A stretch of 64,000 nucleotides of DNA from CAWDVH01 sp963805705 (lineage in GTDB: Bacteria; Actinomycetota; Actinomycetes; Streptosporangiales; Streptosporangiaceae). The notes under the pieces were generated by a model. That model had not been told where the DNA came from and ran no database searches. It saw only the letters and a list, made by a program, of their open reading frames with translations. Positions within the stretch are counted from its first letter, which is position 1, and every line of letters begins with the position of its first letter. The stretch spans positions 1,116,001 to 1,180,000 of the forward strand of contig CAWDVH010000004.1 in the NCBI GenBank assembly GCA_963805705.1, written 5' to 3'. Shown piece after piece: positions 7,524 through 16,136 of this stretch. The translations under genes and the position numbers were made by a program.

Positions 7524-8705
7524 GTGCGCACTCAGGTGGCCATTGTCGGCGCGGGACCCGCTGGCCTGCTGCTGTCTCACCTGCTGCACCTGCGCGGGAT
7601 CGAGTCGGTGGTGCTCGAGGCGCGCAGCCGCGACTATGTCGAGAAGCGGATCCGGGCCGGCGTGCTGGAGCAGGGCACCGTGGATACCCTGGTCGCCGCC
7701 GGCGCGGGGGAGCGGCTGCTGCGCGAGGGCATGGTGCATCACGGCATCGAGCTGCGGTTCGGCGGCCAGGGCCACCGGATCGCGTTCGAGCGCCTGGTCC
7801 CCGGCCGAGCGATCACCGTGTACGGCCAGCAGGAGGTGGTCAAGGACCTGATCGCGGCCCGGCTCGCGGCGGGCGGCCAGATTCTCTTCGACGTCTCCGA
7901 GGTGGCACCCCGCGGCTTCGAGACGCCGCATCCGGAGGTTTCTTTCACCCACGATTCGAAACGGCACTCCCTGCGCTGCGATTACATCGGCGGCTGCGAC
8001 GGATTCCATGGTGTCTGCCGCGATGCGATCCCGGCCGGCGTGCTGAAGTTCTTCGACCGTGAGTACCCGTTCGGCTGGATCGGGGTGCTCGCCGCCGTGG
8101 CGCCGTCCGCCAGGGAGCTGATCTACGCGAGCAACGAGCGCGGCTTCGCCCTGCACAGCATGCGCAGTCCCGAGCTCAGCCGGTTCTACCTGCAGGTCCC
8201 CGCGGACGAGAAGATCGGCGCCTGGAGTGACGAGCGGATCTGGGGCGAGCTGCGGGCCCGGCTGGAGACCGTCCCGCTCTGGCAGCTGGCCACCGGCCCG
8301 GTGGTGGAGAAGGGCATCACCGCGATGCGCAGCTTCGTCACCGAGCCGATGCAGTTCGGGCGCATGTTCCTGGCCGGGGACGCGGCCCATATCGTGCCGC
8401 CCACCGGCGCCAAGGGCCTGAACCTGGCCGCTTACGACGTCACCGTCCTGACCGAGGCGCTCGCCGCGTGGTACTCAGGCCAGGACGGGCACCTGCTCGA
8501 TGAGTACTCGGCGGCCTGCCTGCGCCGGGTCTGGCGGGTGCAGCAGTTCTCCTGGTGGATGACCACGCTGCTGCACACCTTCGATAGCTACGACCCCTAT
8601 GATCGCCGGCTCCAGCAGTCCTACCTGGACTACGTCTGCAGCTCGGACGCCGCCTCGACGTCACTGGCCGAGAACTACGTAGGCCTGGACCGCCCGCCGG
8701 CCTGA
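7524..8705 (+). CDS. pobA: 4-hydroxybenzoate 3-monooxygenase
   Basis: 393 residues, matching the ~394 of characterised PobA. The FAD-binding GAGPAGL motif lies near the N-terminus. The family-specific segment EKRIRAGVLEQGT near 40-55 and the second FAD motif AGDAAHIVPPTGAKGLNLA near 280-300 are present. It hydroxylates 4-hydroxybenzoate to protocatechuate using NAD(P)H and oxygen. The GTG start at 7524 follows the GAAGGAG ribosome site; the longer upstream frame lacks one. It opens the pca gene series and feeds the protocatechuate pathway encoded immediately downstream. Confidence 0.95.
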   Translation: MRTQVAIVGAGPAGLLLSHLLHLRGIESVVLEARSRDYVEKRIRAGVLEQGTVDTLVAAGAGERLLREGMVHHGIELRFGGQGHRIAFERLVPGRAITVYGQQEVVKDLIAARLAAGGQILFDVSEVAPRGFETPHPEVSFTHDSKRHSLRCDYIGGCDGFHGVCRDAIPAGVLKFFDREYPFGWIGVLAAVAPSARELIYASNERGFALHSMRSPELSRFYLQVPADEKIGAWSDERIWGELRARLETVPLWQLATGPVVEKGITAMRSFVTEPMQFGRMFLAGDAAHIVPPTGAKGLNLAAYDVTVLTEALAAWYSGQDGHLLDEYSAACLRRVWRVQQFSWWMTTLLHTFDSYDPYDRRLQQSYLDYVCSSDAASTSLAENYVGLDRPPA

Positions 8706-8758
8706 GCTGGCCGTCAGCCGGCTGGCGGCCCGGAGCTACGGACAGGGATCATGGAGAG

Positions 8759-10149
8759 ATGACGAGCGCGGGTCGCGGCGGGCTATTTGGTCATCTCTTC
8801 GACAATGGCGGGGCGGGCACCGGTGACGACGCCTGGCTGCAGGCGATGCTCGACGTCGAGGCGGCGCTCGCGCGCTGCCTGGAGCGGGCCGGCCTGGCGG
8901 CCAGGGGGCCGGCGATCAGGTCGCCGCCGTCGCGCGGGCGGACAGATTCGACGCGGATGACCTCGGCCAGCAGGCGGCGCTGACCGGCAATCCCGTTCCC
9001 GGCCTGGTCCGTGCCCTGAGCGCGCTGCTGCCCCCGAAGGCCGCCGCGGCCGTCCACCAGGGCGCGACCAGCCAGGACATCATGGACTGCGCCGCGATGC
9101 TGATCGCGCGCAGCGTGCTGGACGGCGTGCTTTCCGATCTGGCCCAGGCCGCCGCCGCCGCCGCGCGGCTGGCCGCCGCGCACCGCGGCACTCTCATGAT
9201 CGGCCGGACGCTGCTCCAGCAGGCGGTCCCCGTGACGTTCGGGCTGGTCGCGGCCGGCTGGCTGACCAGCATCGACGAGGCACGGCAGGGCCTGGCCAGG
9301 GTCCGGCATGAGCGGCTGGCCAGCCAGCTCGGCGGCGCGGCGGGCACGCTGGCGTCGCTCGGCGCGGCCGGGCCGGGGGTGGCCGAGATGCTGGCTCAGG
9401 AGCTAGGCCTGGCGCTGCCCGTCCTGCCCTGGCACACCGACCGTCTGCGCATCGTCGAGCTGGCCGCGGCCCTGGCCGGCGCGGCCGCGGCGCTGGGCAA
9501 GATCGCCAGGGATGTCACCCTGCTGGCCCAGTCCGAGGTCGCTGAGGTCCGCGAGGGCGACGGGGCCGCCCCTGGCGACGACCAGGCGGCTCGCGGCGGC
9601 TCATCGGCGATGCCGCACAAGCGCAACCCGGTGGCGGCGGTGGTGATCCTCGGGTGCACCCGGCAGGTGCCCGGCTTGCTGGCCACCCTGACGGCGGCCG
9701 CCGAGCAGGAGCACCAGCGCGCCGCCGGGGCCTGGCACGCGGAATGGGAGCCGCTGTCTGACCTGCTCGCCCTCGTCGGCTCGGCCGCCTCCTGGGCGGC
9801 GCAGCTGCTGGCCGGGCTGCAGGTCGATGCCGGCCGGATGCGCGCCAACCTGGATGCGGCGCGCGGCCTCCCGCTCGCGGAGAACGCCGCCCGGCTGCTC
9901 GCCCCGGCGCTCGGCCGCCTGCCTGCCCACGACCTGATCGCCCAGGCCAGCGCCAGGGCTGTCGCCGATGACAGCTCTCTCGGCCACGTGCTGCTCAGCG
10001 TGCCTGCCCTCGCGGAGCGGGTGACGGCAGCGGGAGTGTCACGCGAGCAGATCGAGTCCGCTCTCGACCCGTCGGGCTATCTCGGCGCCACCGGGTACTT
10101 CATCGACCGGGCACTCGCCGCGCACCAGGATCACCAGCATGGTAACTGA
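8759..10149 (+). pseudogene. pcaB: 3-carboxy-cis,cis-muconate cycloisomerase, frame broken by one base
   Basis: Residues 1-48 (LFGHLFDNGG, MLDVEAALARCLERAGLAA) are read in one frame. From about 8909 the homologous sequence (GDQVAAVARADRFDADDLG, then HQGATSQDIMD and the fumarase/ASL signature GSSAMPHKRNPV at 9599-9634) continues in another frame to the stop at 10149. Adding one G to the GGGGG run at 8904-8908 restores a single 463-residue protein, the normal PcaB length. PcaB lactonises 3-carboxymuconate in the beta-ketoadipate pathway. Either the gene is newly inactivated or the homopolymer was miscalled; everything after the break looks intact, which favours a sequencing error or a very recent mutation. 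Confidence 0.85.
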
Positions 10150-10161
10150 AGGGGCGTCTCT

Positions 10162-10527
10162 ATGACCGTGGCCTACTGGATCGTCGCCGCGCTGCTGGCG
10201 TTGCTCTACCTGTACTCAGGTGGAGTCAAGGTGCTGCGGTCCCCAGATCAGCTGCGGCCGATGATGGGCTGGATCGACACTGTGCCGCTGCGGCTCGTGC
10301 GAACGATCGGGGTGCTGGAGGTGCTCGGGGCACTCGGGCTGATCCTGCCCCCGCTGACCGGCATCGCCCCGGCTCTTGCCCTGGCGGCGGCTATCGGCCT
10401 CGTACTGATCCAGGTGGGCGGGATTACTCTGCACCTGCGCCGGGGCGAGGCCAAGGTGATCTGGCTGAACCTCGTCCTGCTCGTCCTCGCTGGCGTCGAG
10501 ATCTGGCTGGCGACCGTCTGGCTGTAG
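10162..10527 (+). CDS. DoxX-like integral membrane protein
   Basis: 121 residues with four predicted membrane helices (about 3-22, 45-63, 68-88, 99-118) and the GGVKVLRSP region after helix 1 that is typical of DoxX-like proteins. It starts 12 bases after pcaB. The family is tied loosely to redox and membrane stress functions and its reaction is not defined. Why it sits within an aromatic catabolic series is unclear; it may simply be co-transcribed. Confidence 0.8.
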   Translation: MTVAYWIVAALLALLYLYSGGVKVLRSPDQLRPMMGWIDTVPLRLVRTIGVLEVLGALGLILPPLTGIAPALALAAAIGLVLIQVGGITLHLRRGEAKVIWLNLVLLVLAGVEIWLATVWL

Positions 10528-10589
10528 AGCACTGCGGCACCTTCGCGGCGCTGCACCCGGCATCGGCTCGGATACGGGAGAATGACGTC

Positions 10590-11172
10590 ATGGCTGACGC
10601 TGGCGATCTTCGCGTCCCTTTCTCGCTCCGCGGCATCAGCGGGCTGATCGCGGGTATCGGTCACCCGCAACACAGATCCCGATGCCATCGGCTACTCCCT
10701 GCTCACCGGAGGCCTGCCCTCCGATGCGGCCCGCGGCTTCCCGGTGTGCCGCGCCACGGTGAACTACCTGGCCGAGGGGTATGCGGCCATGTTCGGCTGG
10801 ACGCAGATGGTCCGCTCCACCGACGGCGCCCCGGACAGGTTCGAAATGGACCCGATCGCGCTCTACCAGCAGATCCCCACTCCCTACGCGTGGTTCGGGG
10901 TCAGGCCTGAGCTGTTCGACGCACCATCTCGCGACTCTAGGTACGACATGACCTGGGAGGCTCACAGCTTCCTGTGCGTCTCACCCGACGCCGTGCTCAC
11001 CCGCCACGTCCAGGCGGTCGCGGGCTTCAGCTGGGGCTTCGCCATCCGCCAGCAAGACATCACCTTCGCCCGCCCGGCAGCGCTGGGACCAGAAGCCTGG
11101 GACAGCCACCTCGGCCTGCTCCGAACGGGTTACCCCGACTGGATCTTCGACAGCAGATACCTCCCCGCCTAA
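10590..11172 (+). pseudogene. Hypothetical protein, apparent frameshift near its N-terminus
   Basis: An ATG at 10590 opens MADAGDLRVPFSLRGIS in one frame. From about 10650-10675 the better coding continuation (TDPDAIGYSLLTGG, then YLAEGYAAMFGWTQMV and onward to a stop at 11172) is one base out of register. The second frame has a GTG at 10744 but protein-like sequence extends upstream of it, with no start codon before the preceding stop at 10645. A single extra base would explain this, giving a ~193-residue soluble protein rich in Trp/Tyr. I recognise no domain. Alternatively the gene simply begins at GTG 10744 (142 residues). Confidence 0.45.
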
Positions 11173-11267
11173 CTCGGCGTGCCTGATTGCCGCGCGCCGG
11201 GTCGGATCTGCACCAGCATGGTGCCGCTCACTTTGCACACCACAGATCAGGATGAAAAAGGCTCACC

Positions 11268-11666
11268 GTGCACGTCACGTTGTTTACTGGGTGGATGGCT
11301 GAGCTGACTGCTGCACAGATCGAGTACCTCGCAAGCCAACTGCTGGGGCGGCTGGCCACGGCCGGCGCTGACGGCAAGCCGCACGTTGTGCCCACGTCGT
11401 TTCGCTATAACGGCGAGCTGGGCACGATCGACGTCGGCGGCCACCACGTCGCGACGACCAAGAAGTACCGGGATGTGCAGGCCAACGGCTGGGCGGCGAT
11501 CGCGGTCGACGATCTGGTGTCCACTGACCCGTGGACGCCGCGCTTCATCGAGGTCCGCGGCCGGGCCGAGGCGATCCCGGACGGCGGGGCGGGCCTCGGG
11601 CCAGGATTCGGCGAGGCCTTTATCCGCATCTACCCGGAGAAGATCAACAGCTTCGGCATTGCGTAG
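11268..11666 (+). CDS. PPOX class F420/flavin-dependent oxidoreductase (split-barrel)
   Basis: 132 residues of the pyridoxamine-phosphate-oxidase-like split barrel. The segment LGRLATAGADGKPHVVPTSFRYN and the following GELGTIDVGGHH match the F420-binding PPOX subgroup common in actinomycetes. A start at ATG 11295 (MAELTAAQIEYL) would fit the family N-terminus better than GTG 11268. Such proteins reduce a range of substrates using F420H2 or flavin. It is nine bases upstream of the rlmA start and likely co-transcribed with it. Substrate unknown. Confidence 0.82.
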   Translation: MHVTLFTGWMAELTAAQIEYLASQLLGRLATAGADGKPHVVPTSFRYNGELGTIDVGGHHVATTKKYRDVQANGWAAIAVDDLVSTDPWTPRFIEVRGRAEAIPDGGAGLGPGFGEAFIRIYPEKINSFGIA

Positions 11667-11674
11667 CCGCGGCT

Positions 11675-12526
11675 GTGCTCGATGACGTCATCCGGTACCT
11701 GATCTGCCCGTACTGCGGCCGGGCCGTGCAGCGGGACGGCATGACGGTCCGGTGCCAGGCCGGGCACGCGTTCGACGTAGCCCGGCAGGGATACGTGAGC
11801 CTGCTGCCGCCGGACGGGAAGGCGAATGCGGGGGACACCGCGGCGATGGTCGCCGCCAGGGCCGATTTCCTGGCGGGCGGTCATTTCGAGCACCTCGCCG
11901 CTGAGCTGGCCGAGTCGGCGGCCGAGGCGGCCAGCGGGGCGGCCGGCGACGGCTGCATCGCGGACGTCGGCGCGGGCACCGGATATTACCTGGCCGCGGC
12001 CCTGGCCCGGCTTCCCGGCCGCGTCGGCCTGGCGCTGGACGCGTCGCGATTCGCCCTGCGCCGCGCGGCCCGCGCGCGGGGGCGCATCGGCGCGGTGGGT
12101 TGCGATGTGTGGCGCGCGCTGCCGGTGACGCCGGGAGCGGCGGCGGTGGTGCTGAACGTGTTCGCGCCGCGCAATGGCGCCGAGCTGCACCGCATCGTGG
12201 CCCCCGGCGGCCGGCTGCTGGTGGTCACGCCGACGGCGCTGCACCTGAAAGAGCTGATTGCGCCGCTCGGGCTGCTGACGGTCGACCGGCGCAAGGATGA
12301 GCGGCTCTCGCGCACGCTGGACCCGTTTTTCGCCCGCACCACCAGCCGGGGCATCAGCAGGACCATGACGCTGGGCCACCAGGACATCAGCGCGGCGGTC
12401 ACGATGGGGCCGAGCGCCTGGCAATCAGACCCGGCTGCGCGCCAGGCCCGGATCCGTGACCTCCCCGACCGGCTGGCGGTCACCCTCTCGGTCATCCTGT
12501 CGTCCTATGCCCGCTCGGATCGCTGA
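11675..12526 (+). CDS. rlmA: 23S rRNA (guanine-N1)-methyltransferase, RlmA/TlrB family
   Basis: 283 residues. An N-terminal zinc finger (Cys11, Cys14, Cys27, His31) is followed by the hallmark ARQGYVSLL and an SAM-binding fold with ADVGAGTGYY near 95-105. The family methylates G745 or G748 in helix 35 of 23S rRNA; actinomycete TlrB versions give tylosin resistance. The GTG at 11675 starts just before VIRYLICPYCG. It lies between a PPOX gene and pcaC and has no obvious functional link to aromatic catabolism. Confidence 0.9.
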   Translation: MLDDVIRYLICPYCGRAVQRDGMTVRCQAGHAFDVARQGYVSLLPPDGKANAGDTAAMVAARADFLAGGHFEHLAAELAESAAEAASGAAGDGCIADVGAGTGYYLAAALARLPGRVGLALDASRFALRRAARARGRIGAVGCDVWRALPVTPGAAAVVLNVFAPRNGAELHRIVAPGGRLLVVTPTALHLKELIAPLGLLTVDRRKDERLSRTLDPFFARTTSRGISRTMTLGHQDISAAVTMGPSAWQSDPAARQARIRDLPDRLAVTLSVILSSYARSDR

Positions 12527-12572
12527 GCAGATCGCTGGCGCCGGCGATCCGCCGGTAGAGAAGATAGGGCTC

Positions 12573-12956
12573 ATGACTGATGCTGACCGTGCCGCCGACG
12601 GCATGCGGGTCCGGCGCGAGGTGCTCGGCGAAGAGCACGTCGACCGGGCTGCTGCCGCGGCCACCGATTTCACCGCGCCGTTCCAGGACCTGATTACCCG
12701 CTACGCCTGGGGGGAGATCTGGTCGCGGCCCGGCCTGACCAGGGCCGAGCGCAGCATCGTCACCCTGACCGCACTCGCCACCCTCCGGCAGGAAGAGGAG
12801 CTGGCCATGCACGTGCGCGCCGCCGTCCGCAACGGGCTGACCGAGGCGCAGGTCCAGGAAGTCCTGCTGCAAGTGGCGGTGTACGCGGGCGTCCCGGCCG
12901 CCAACCGCGCCTTCGCGATCGCGCAGCGGGTGCTCGCCGATCTGGCCGCCGGATAG
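12573..12956 (+). CDS. pcaC: 4-carboxymuconolactone decarboxylase
   Basis: 127 residues, a CMD-fold protein. Characteristic PcaC features are REVLGEEHVDRA, the YAWGEIWSRPGL segment near 47-58, RSIVTLTALATL and EVLLQVAVYAGVPAANRAF. It decarboxylates 4-carboxymuconolactone to 3-oxoadipate enol-lactone. In many actinomycetes it is fused to PcaD as PcaL; here it is free-standing and PcaD is encoded separately 3.2 kb downstream. ATG 12573 is the first start that keeps the family N-terminus. Confidence 0.93.
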   Translation: MTDADRAADGMRVRREVLGEEHVDRAAAAATDFTAPFQDLITRYAWGEIWSRPGLTRAERSIVTLTALATLRQEEELAMHVRAAVRNGLTEAQVQEVLLQVAVYAGVPAANRAFAIAQRVLADLAAG

Positions 12957-13069
12957 GGGAGAGCCCGATCGCGCGATGGCGGTCCTGGCGTCGTAGTCCG
13001 CACAGGTGTGCACTTCGCGGTGAGTTGTCGATATCGTTTCGGTAAAGGCAGCGAGAGGAAGGGCGGGGT

Positions 13070-13933
13070 GTGGCGGAGATCGTGTCGCTGGCCGAGGCCA
13101 TCGGGCAGGCTGTCCATGATGGCGACACCGTCGCGATGGAGGGCTTCACCCACCTGATCCCGCATGCCGCGGGCCACGAGGTGATCCGGCAGCGGCGGCG
13201 GGACCTCACCCTGGTCCGGATGACGCCCGATGTGATCTATGACCAGCTGATCGGCGCGGGCTGCGCCCGCAAGCTGGTCTTCTCCTGGGGCGGCAACCCC
13301 GGAGTCGGCTCGCTGCACCGGTTCAGGGACGCCATAGAGCACTCCTGGCCGGGCCCGCTGGAGCTGGAGGAGCACAGCCACGCCGGGATGGCGAACCGGT
13401 ACGTGGCCGGCGCGTCGGGGGTTCCGTTCGCCGTCCTGCGCGGGTACCGCGGTACCGGGCTCGCCGCCCGCGCGCTCAACGTCAGAGAGGTCGCGTGCCC
13501 GTTCACCGGCGAGATCCTCACGGCGGTGGCCGCCCTGACCCCCGACGTGGCGGTGATCCACGCGCAGCGGGCCGACACGGCGGGCAATGTCCAGTTCTGG
13601 GGAATCACCGGCATCCAGAAGGAAGCGGTGCTCGCGGCGCGGCGATCCGTGGTAACCGTCGAGGAGATCGTGCCCAGCCTGGACCCCCGGCCCGGGGCCG
13701 TCGTGCTGCCCGCCTGGACCGTCGGCTACGTGGCGCTGGCGCCCGGCGGAGCGCATCCCTCCTACGCCCTCGGGTACTCATCGCGCGACAACGGCTTCTA
13801 TGTCGCCTGGGACGCCATCAGCCGGGATCGCGAGGTCTTCGCCAAATGGCTGCGCGAGAACGTCTACGGCACTAGCGGTGACGGCGGCCGGGGAGCCGGC
13901 CCGCGCGGTGCGACCAGTCAGGGGCAGGCGTAG
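13070..13933 (+). CDS. pcaI: 3-oxoadipate CoA-transferase subunit A (CoA transferase family I)
   Basis: 287 residues. The family I alpha-subunit fold shows AVHDGDTVAMEGFTHLIPHA (CoA-binding loop) near 14-33 and the VIHAQRADTAGNVQFWG segment near 163-180. With the next gene it would move CoA from succinyl-CoA to 3-oxoadipate. Both subunits also resemble glutaconate CoA-transferase, but placement directly upstream of pcaHG supports the oxoadipate role. The GTG start is preceded by GAGAGGAAGGG. Its TAG stop overlaps the GTG of subunit B. Confidence 0.87.
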   Translation: MAEIVSLAEAIGQAVHDGDTVAMEGFTHLIPHAAGHEVIRQRRRDLTLVRMTPDVIYDQLIGAGCARKLVFSWGGNPGVGSLHRFRDAIEHSWPGPLELEEHSHAGMANRYVAGASGVPFAVLRGYRGTGLAARALNVREVACPFTGEILTAVAALTPDVAVIHAQRADTAGNVQFWGITGIQKEAVLAARRSVVTVEEIVPSLDPRPGAVVLPAWTVGYVALAPGGAHPSYALGYSSRDNGFYVAWDAISRDREVFAKWLRENVYGTSGDGGRGAGPRGATSQGQA

Positions 13934-14727
13934 TGACGGCCGGCGGCGGGGACACCGCTGACTACACGGCAGACGAGATCATGACGGTGACCGCCGCGCG
14001 GTCGCTGCACGACCAGATGACGTGCTTCGTGGGGATCGGGCTGCCCAGCGAGGCAGCCAACCTGGCCAGGGCCACCCACGCCAGGAACCTGGTCCTGATC
14101 TACGAGTCGGGCACCATCGGCGCCAAGCCGCCGTGGCTGCCGCTGTCGATCGGCGATGGCATCCTGGCCGAGACGGCGGACGCCGTGGTCAGCGTTCCGG
14201 AGATCTTCAACTACTGGATCCAGCCCGGCCGGATCGATATCGGCTTCCTGGGCGCGGCCCAGATCGACAAGTTCGGCAACATCAACACCACGGTCATCGG
14301 CACGGACTACGCCAGGCCCAGGGTCCGGCTGCCCGGCGCGGGCGGCGCGCCGGAGATCGCCGCGTCGTGCCGCGAGGTCATCGTGGTCGTGCGGCAGAAC
14401 CGGCGGGCGTTCGTGGAGCACGTCGACTTCATCACCTCCGTCGGATTCGGCGATGGCCCTGGCTGCAGGCAGCGCCTGGGCCTGATCGGCGCCGGCCCGC
14501 AGAAGATCATCACGGACCTGGGCGTTCTCGAGCCGCACCCGCAGACGCTTGAGTTCATGCTGACCGGGGTGTACCCGGACATCCCCGTTCAGGAGGTCAG
14601 GGACAGAACTGGCTGGGACCTGCGGGTCTCGGACGATCTTGCGCGGATCCCGCCTCCCGATCCGGCCGAGCTCGCCGCCCTGCGCGCGCTGGTCGCGGCC
14701 GAGCCCGTCACAGAAGGAGCCCTCTGA
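13933..14727 (+). CDS. pcaJ: 3-oxoadipate CoA-transferase subunit B
   Basis: 264 residues. The catalytic glutamate is Glu58 in IYESGTIGAKP, the ESG-type active-site loop of family I CoA transferases. Further family segments are FNYWIQPGRIDIGFLGAAQ and the DKFGNINTTVIG strand. It forms the active heterodimer or heterotetramer with the preceding subunit. The start GTG shares one base with the upstream stop and its own TGA overlaps the pcaH ATG, so A, B, pcaH and pcaG are translated as one coupled unit. Confidence 0.87.
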   Translation: MTAGGGDTADYTADEIMTVTAARSLHDQMTCFVGIGLPSEAANLARATHARNLVLIYESGTIGAKPPWLPLSIGDGILAETADAVVSVPEIFNYWIQPGRIDIGFLGAAQIDKFGNINTTVIGTDYARPRVRLPGAGGAPEIAASCREVIVVVRQNRRAFVEHVDFITSVGFGDGPGCRQRLGLIGAGPQKIITDLGVLEPHPQTLEFMLTGVYPDIPVQEVRDRTGWDLRVSDDLARIPPPDPAELAALRALVAAEPVTEGAL

Positions 14728-15473
14728 TGACCACCGAAGTGCCGGCCGCCGCCGGTGGCCTGACCATGCCGTCCTATCCGCGGCCGCGGGGGGTGCACCC
14801 GCCGCTGGACACGCCTGAGTACCGCTCCTCGCTGCTGCGCGCGCCGAAGCGGCCGCTGGTCCCGCTGCCCCAGGGGCTGACCGAGGTGACCGGGCCGCTG
14901 CTCGGCCCGGAGCGGGTGACGGCGGCCGACGCCGACCTGACCGGCCGGTACGGGGCAGAGCCGCTCGGCGAGCGGATCATCGTCACCGGCCGGGTGCTCG
15001 ACTCGGGCGGGCAGCCGGTGCCCGACACCCTGATCGAGATCTGGCAGGCCAACTCCTCCGGTCGGTACGCGCACGCGGTGGATGACCACCCGGCGCCGCT
15101 CGACGCCAACTTTGACGGGGCCGGGCGGTGCATGACGGACTCCGTCGGCCGGTACCGGTTCATCACGATCAAGCCGGGCGCCTACCCCTGGAAGAACCAC
15201 CTCAACGCCTGGCGGCCCGCGCACATTCACTTCTCGCTGTTCGGGCGGGCGTTCACGCAGCGCCTGATCACGCAGATGTACTTTCCCGGCGACCCGCTGT
15301 TCGCCCAGGATCCGATCTACAACTCGGTGCCCGACCCGAAGGCCCGCAAGCGGATGGTGGCCCGGTTCGACCTTGAGGTGACTCAGCCGGACTGGGCACT
15401 GGGCTACCAGTGGGACATCGTGCTGCGCGGCCCTCAGGCCTCGGTGTTCGAGCAGCAGGAGACGCACCGATGA
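14727..15473 (+). CDS. pcaH: Protocatechuate 3,4-dioxygenase beta subunit
   Basis: 248 residues. The non-haem Fe(III) ligands are visible: Tyr114 (GRYAH), Tyr153 (PGAYPW), His166 and His168 (PAHIHF). TLIEIWQAN and the GDPLFAQDPIYNS segment are also typical. The complex opens the aromatic ring of protocatechuate to 3-carboxymuconate with oxygen. It overlaps pcaJ (ATGA) upstream and pcaG (ATGA) downstream, which favours equal subunit synthesis. Confidence 0.95.
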   Translation: MTTEVPAAAGGLTMPSYPRPRGVHPPLDTPEYRSSLLRAPKRPLVPLPQGLTEVTGPLLGPERVTAADADLTGRYGAEPLGERIIVTGRVLDSGGQPVPDTLIEIWQANSSGRYAHAVDDHPAPLDANFDGAGRCMTDSVGRYRFITIKPGAYPWKNHLNAWRPAHIHFSLFGRAFTQRLITQMYFPGDPLFAQDPIYNSVPDPKARKRMVARFDLEVTQPDWALGYQWDIVLRGPQASVFEQQETHR

Positions 15474-16087
15474 CCCAGCCGATGACCCCGTCCCCGGGCC
15501 TGCCCTCCCGCACCGCCCTCGGGCTGACGCCCTCGCAGACCATCGGCCCCTTCCTGGCCATCGGGCTGCCGTGGCCGGACGGCCCGCAGGTAGCCGACGA
15601 GGACGCGCCGGGGGTCATCACCATCAGCGGCCAGGTGCTGGACGGCGCGGGCGAACAGGTGCCTGATGCGCTGATCGAGACCTGGCAGGCGGCGCCGGAC
15701 GGCAGTTTTGCGCATCCCGATGATCCTCGGGGGACGGCAGCGGCGCAGTTCCGCCGTTTTGGCCGGTGCCCGACCGATGCCCGCGGCCGGTACCAGATAT
15801 TCACGCTCAGGCCCGGTGCGCTGCCGGCCCCCGGCGGCGGCACCGAGGCGCCGCACCTGGACGTGTCCGTCTTCGCGCGCGGCCTCCTGGACCGGGTGGT
15901 GACCAGGATCTATTTTCCGGACGAGGAGGCGGCGAATGCCGCGGACCCGGTGCTGAGCTCCATCGCCGATCCGGCCCGCCGGGCCACGCTGATCGCGGTC
16001 GCCGCCGGGCAGGACGGGCAGCCTGATGCGTTCCGGTTCGATATCAGGCTGCAAGGCGCCCGCGAGACTGTCTTCTTTGATGTCTGA
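15470..16087 (+). CDS. pcaG: Protocatechuate 3,4-dioxygenase alpha subunit
   Basis: 205 residues, homologous to PcaH but lacking the iron-ligand set, as expected for alpha: the tyrosine of the PGxYPW loop is replaced (PGALPAP) and PAHIH is PHLDV. TPSQTIGPF near the N-terminus, the LIETWQAAPDG strand and the RIYFPDE segment mark the family. ATG 15470 overlaps the pcaH stop. It completes the ring-cleaving complex. Confidence 0.94.
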   Translation: MTQPMTPSPGLPSRTALGLTPSQTIGPFLAIGLPWPDGPQVADEDAPGVITISGQVLDGAGEQVPDALIETWQAAPDGSFAHPDDPRGTAAAQFRRFGRCPTDARGRYQIFTLRPGALPAPGGGTEAPHLDVSVFARGLLDRVVTRIYFPDEEAANAADPVLSSIADPARRATLIAVAAGQDGQPDAFRFDIRLQGARETVFFDV

Positions 16088-16090
16088 TCC

Positions 16091-16136
16091 GCCCGTGCCT
16101 GACCGGCCCGTGCCTGACCGGCCTCGTGCCTGATCC
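16091..16136 (+). repeat. Short tandem repeat over the pcaD start
   Basis: Two exact copies of the 15-mer GCCCGTGCCTGACCG (16091-16105, 16106-16120) and a third imperfect copy that contains the pcaD GTG at 16126. Each copy carries a GTG CCT GA core, but the first two GTGs are out of the pcaD frame and lead to a stop after 12 codons. Confidence 0.7.
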
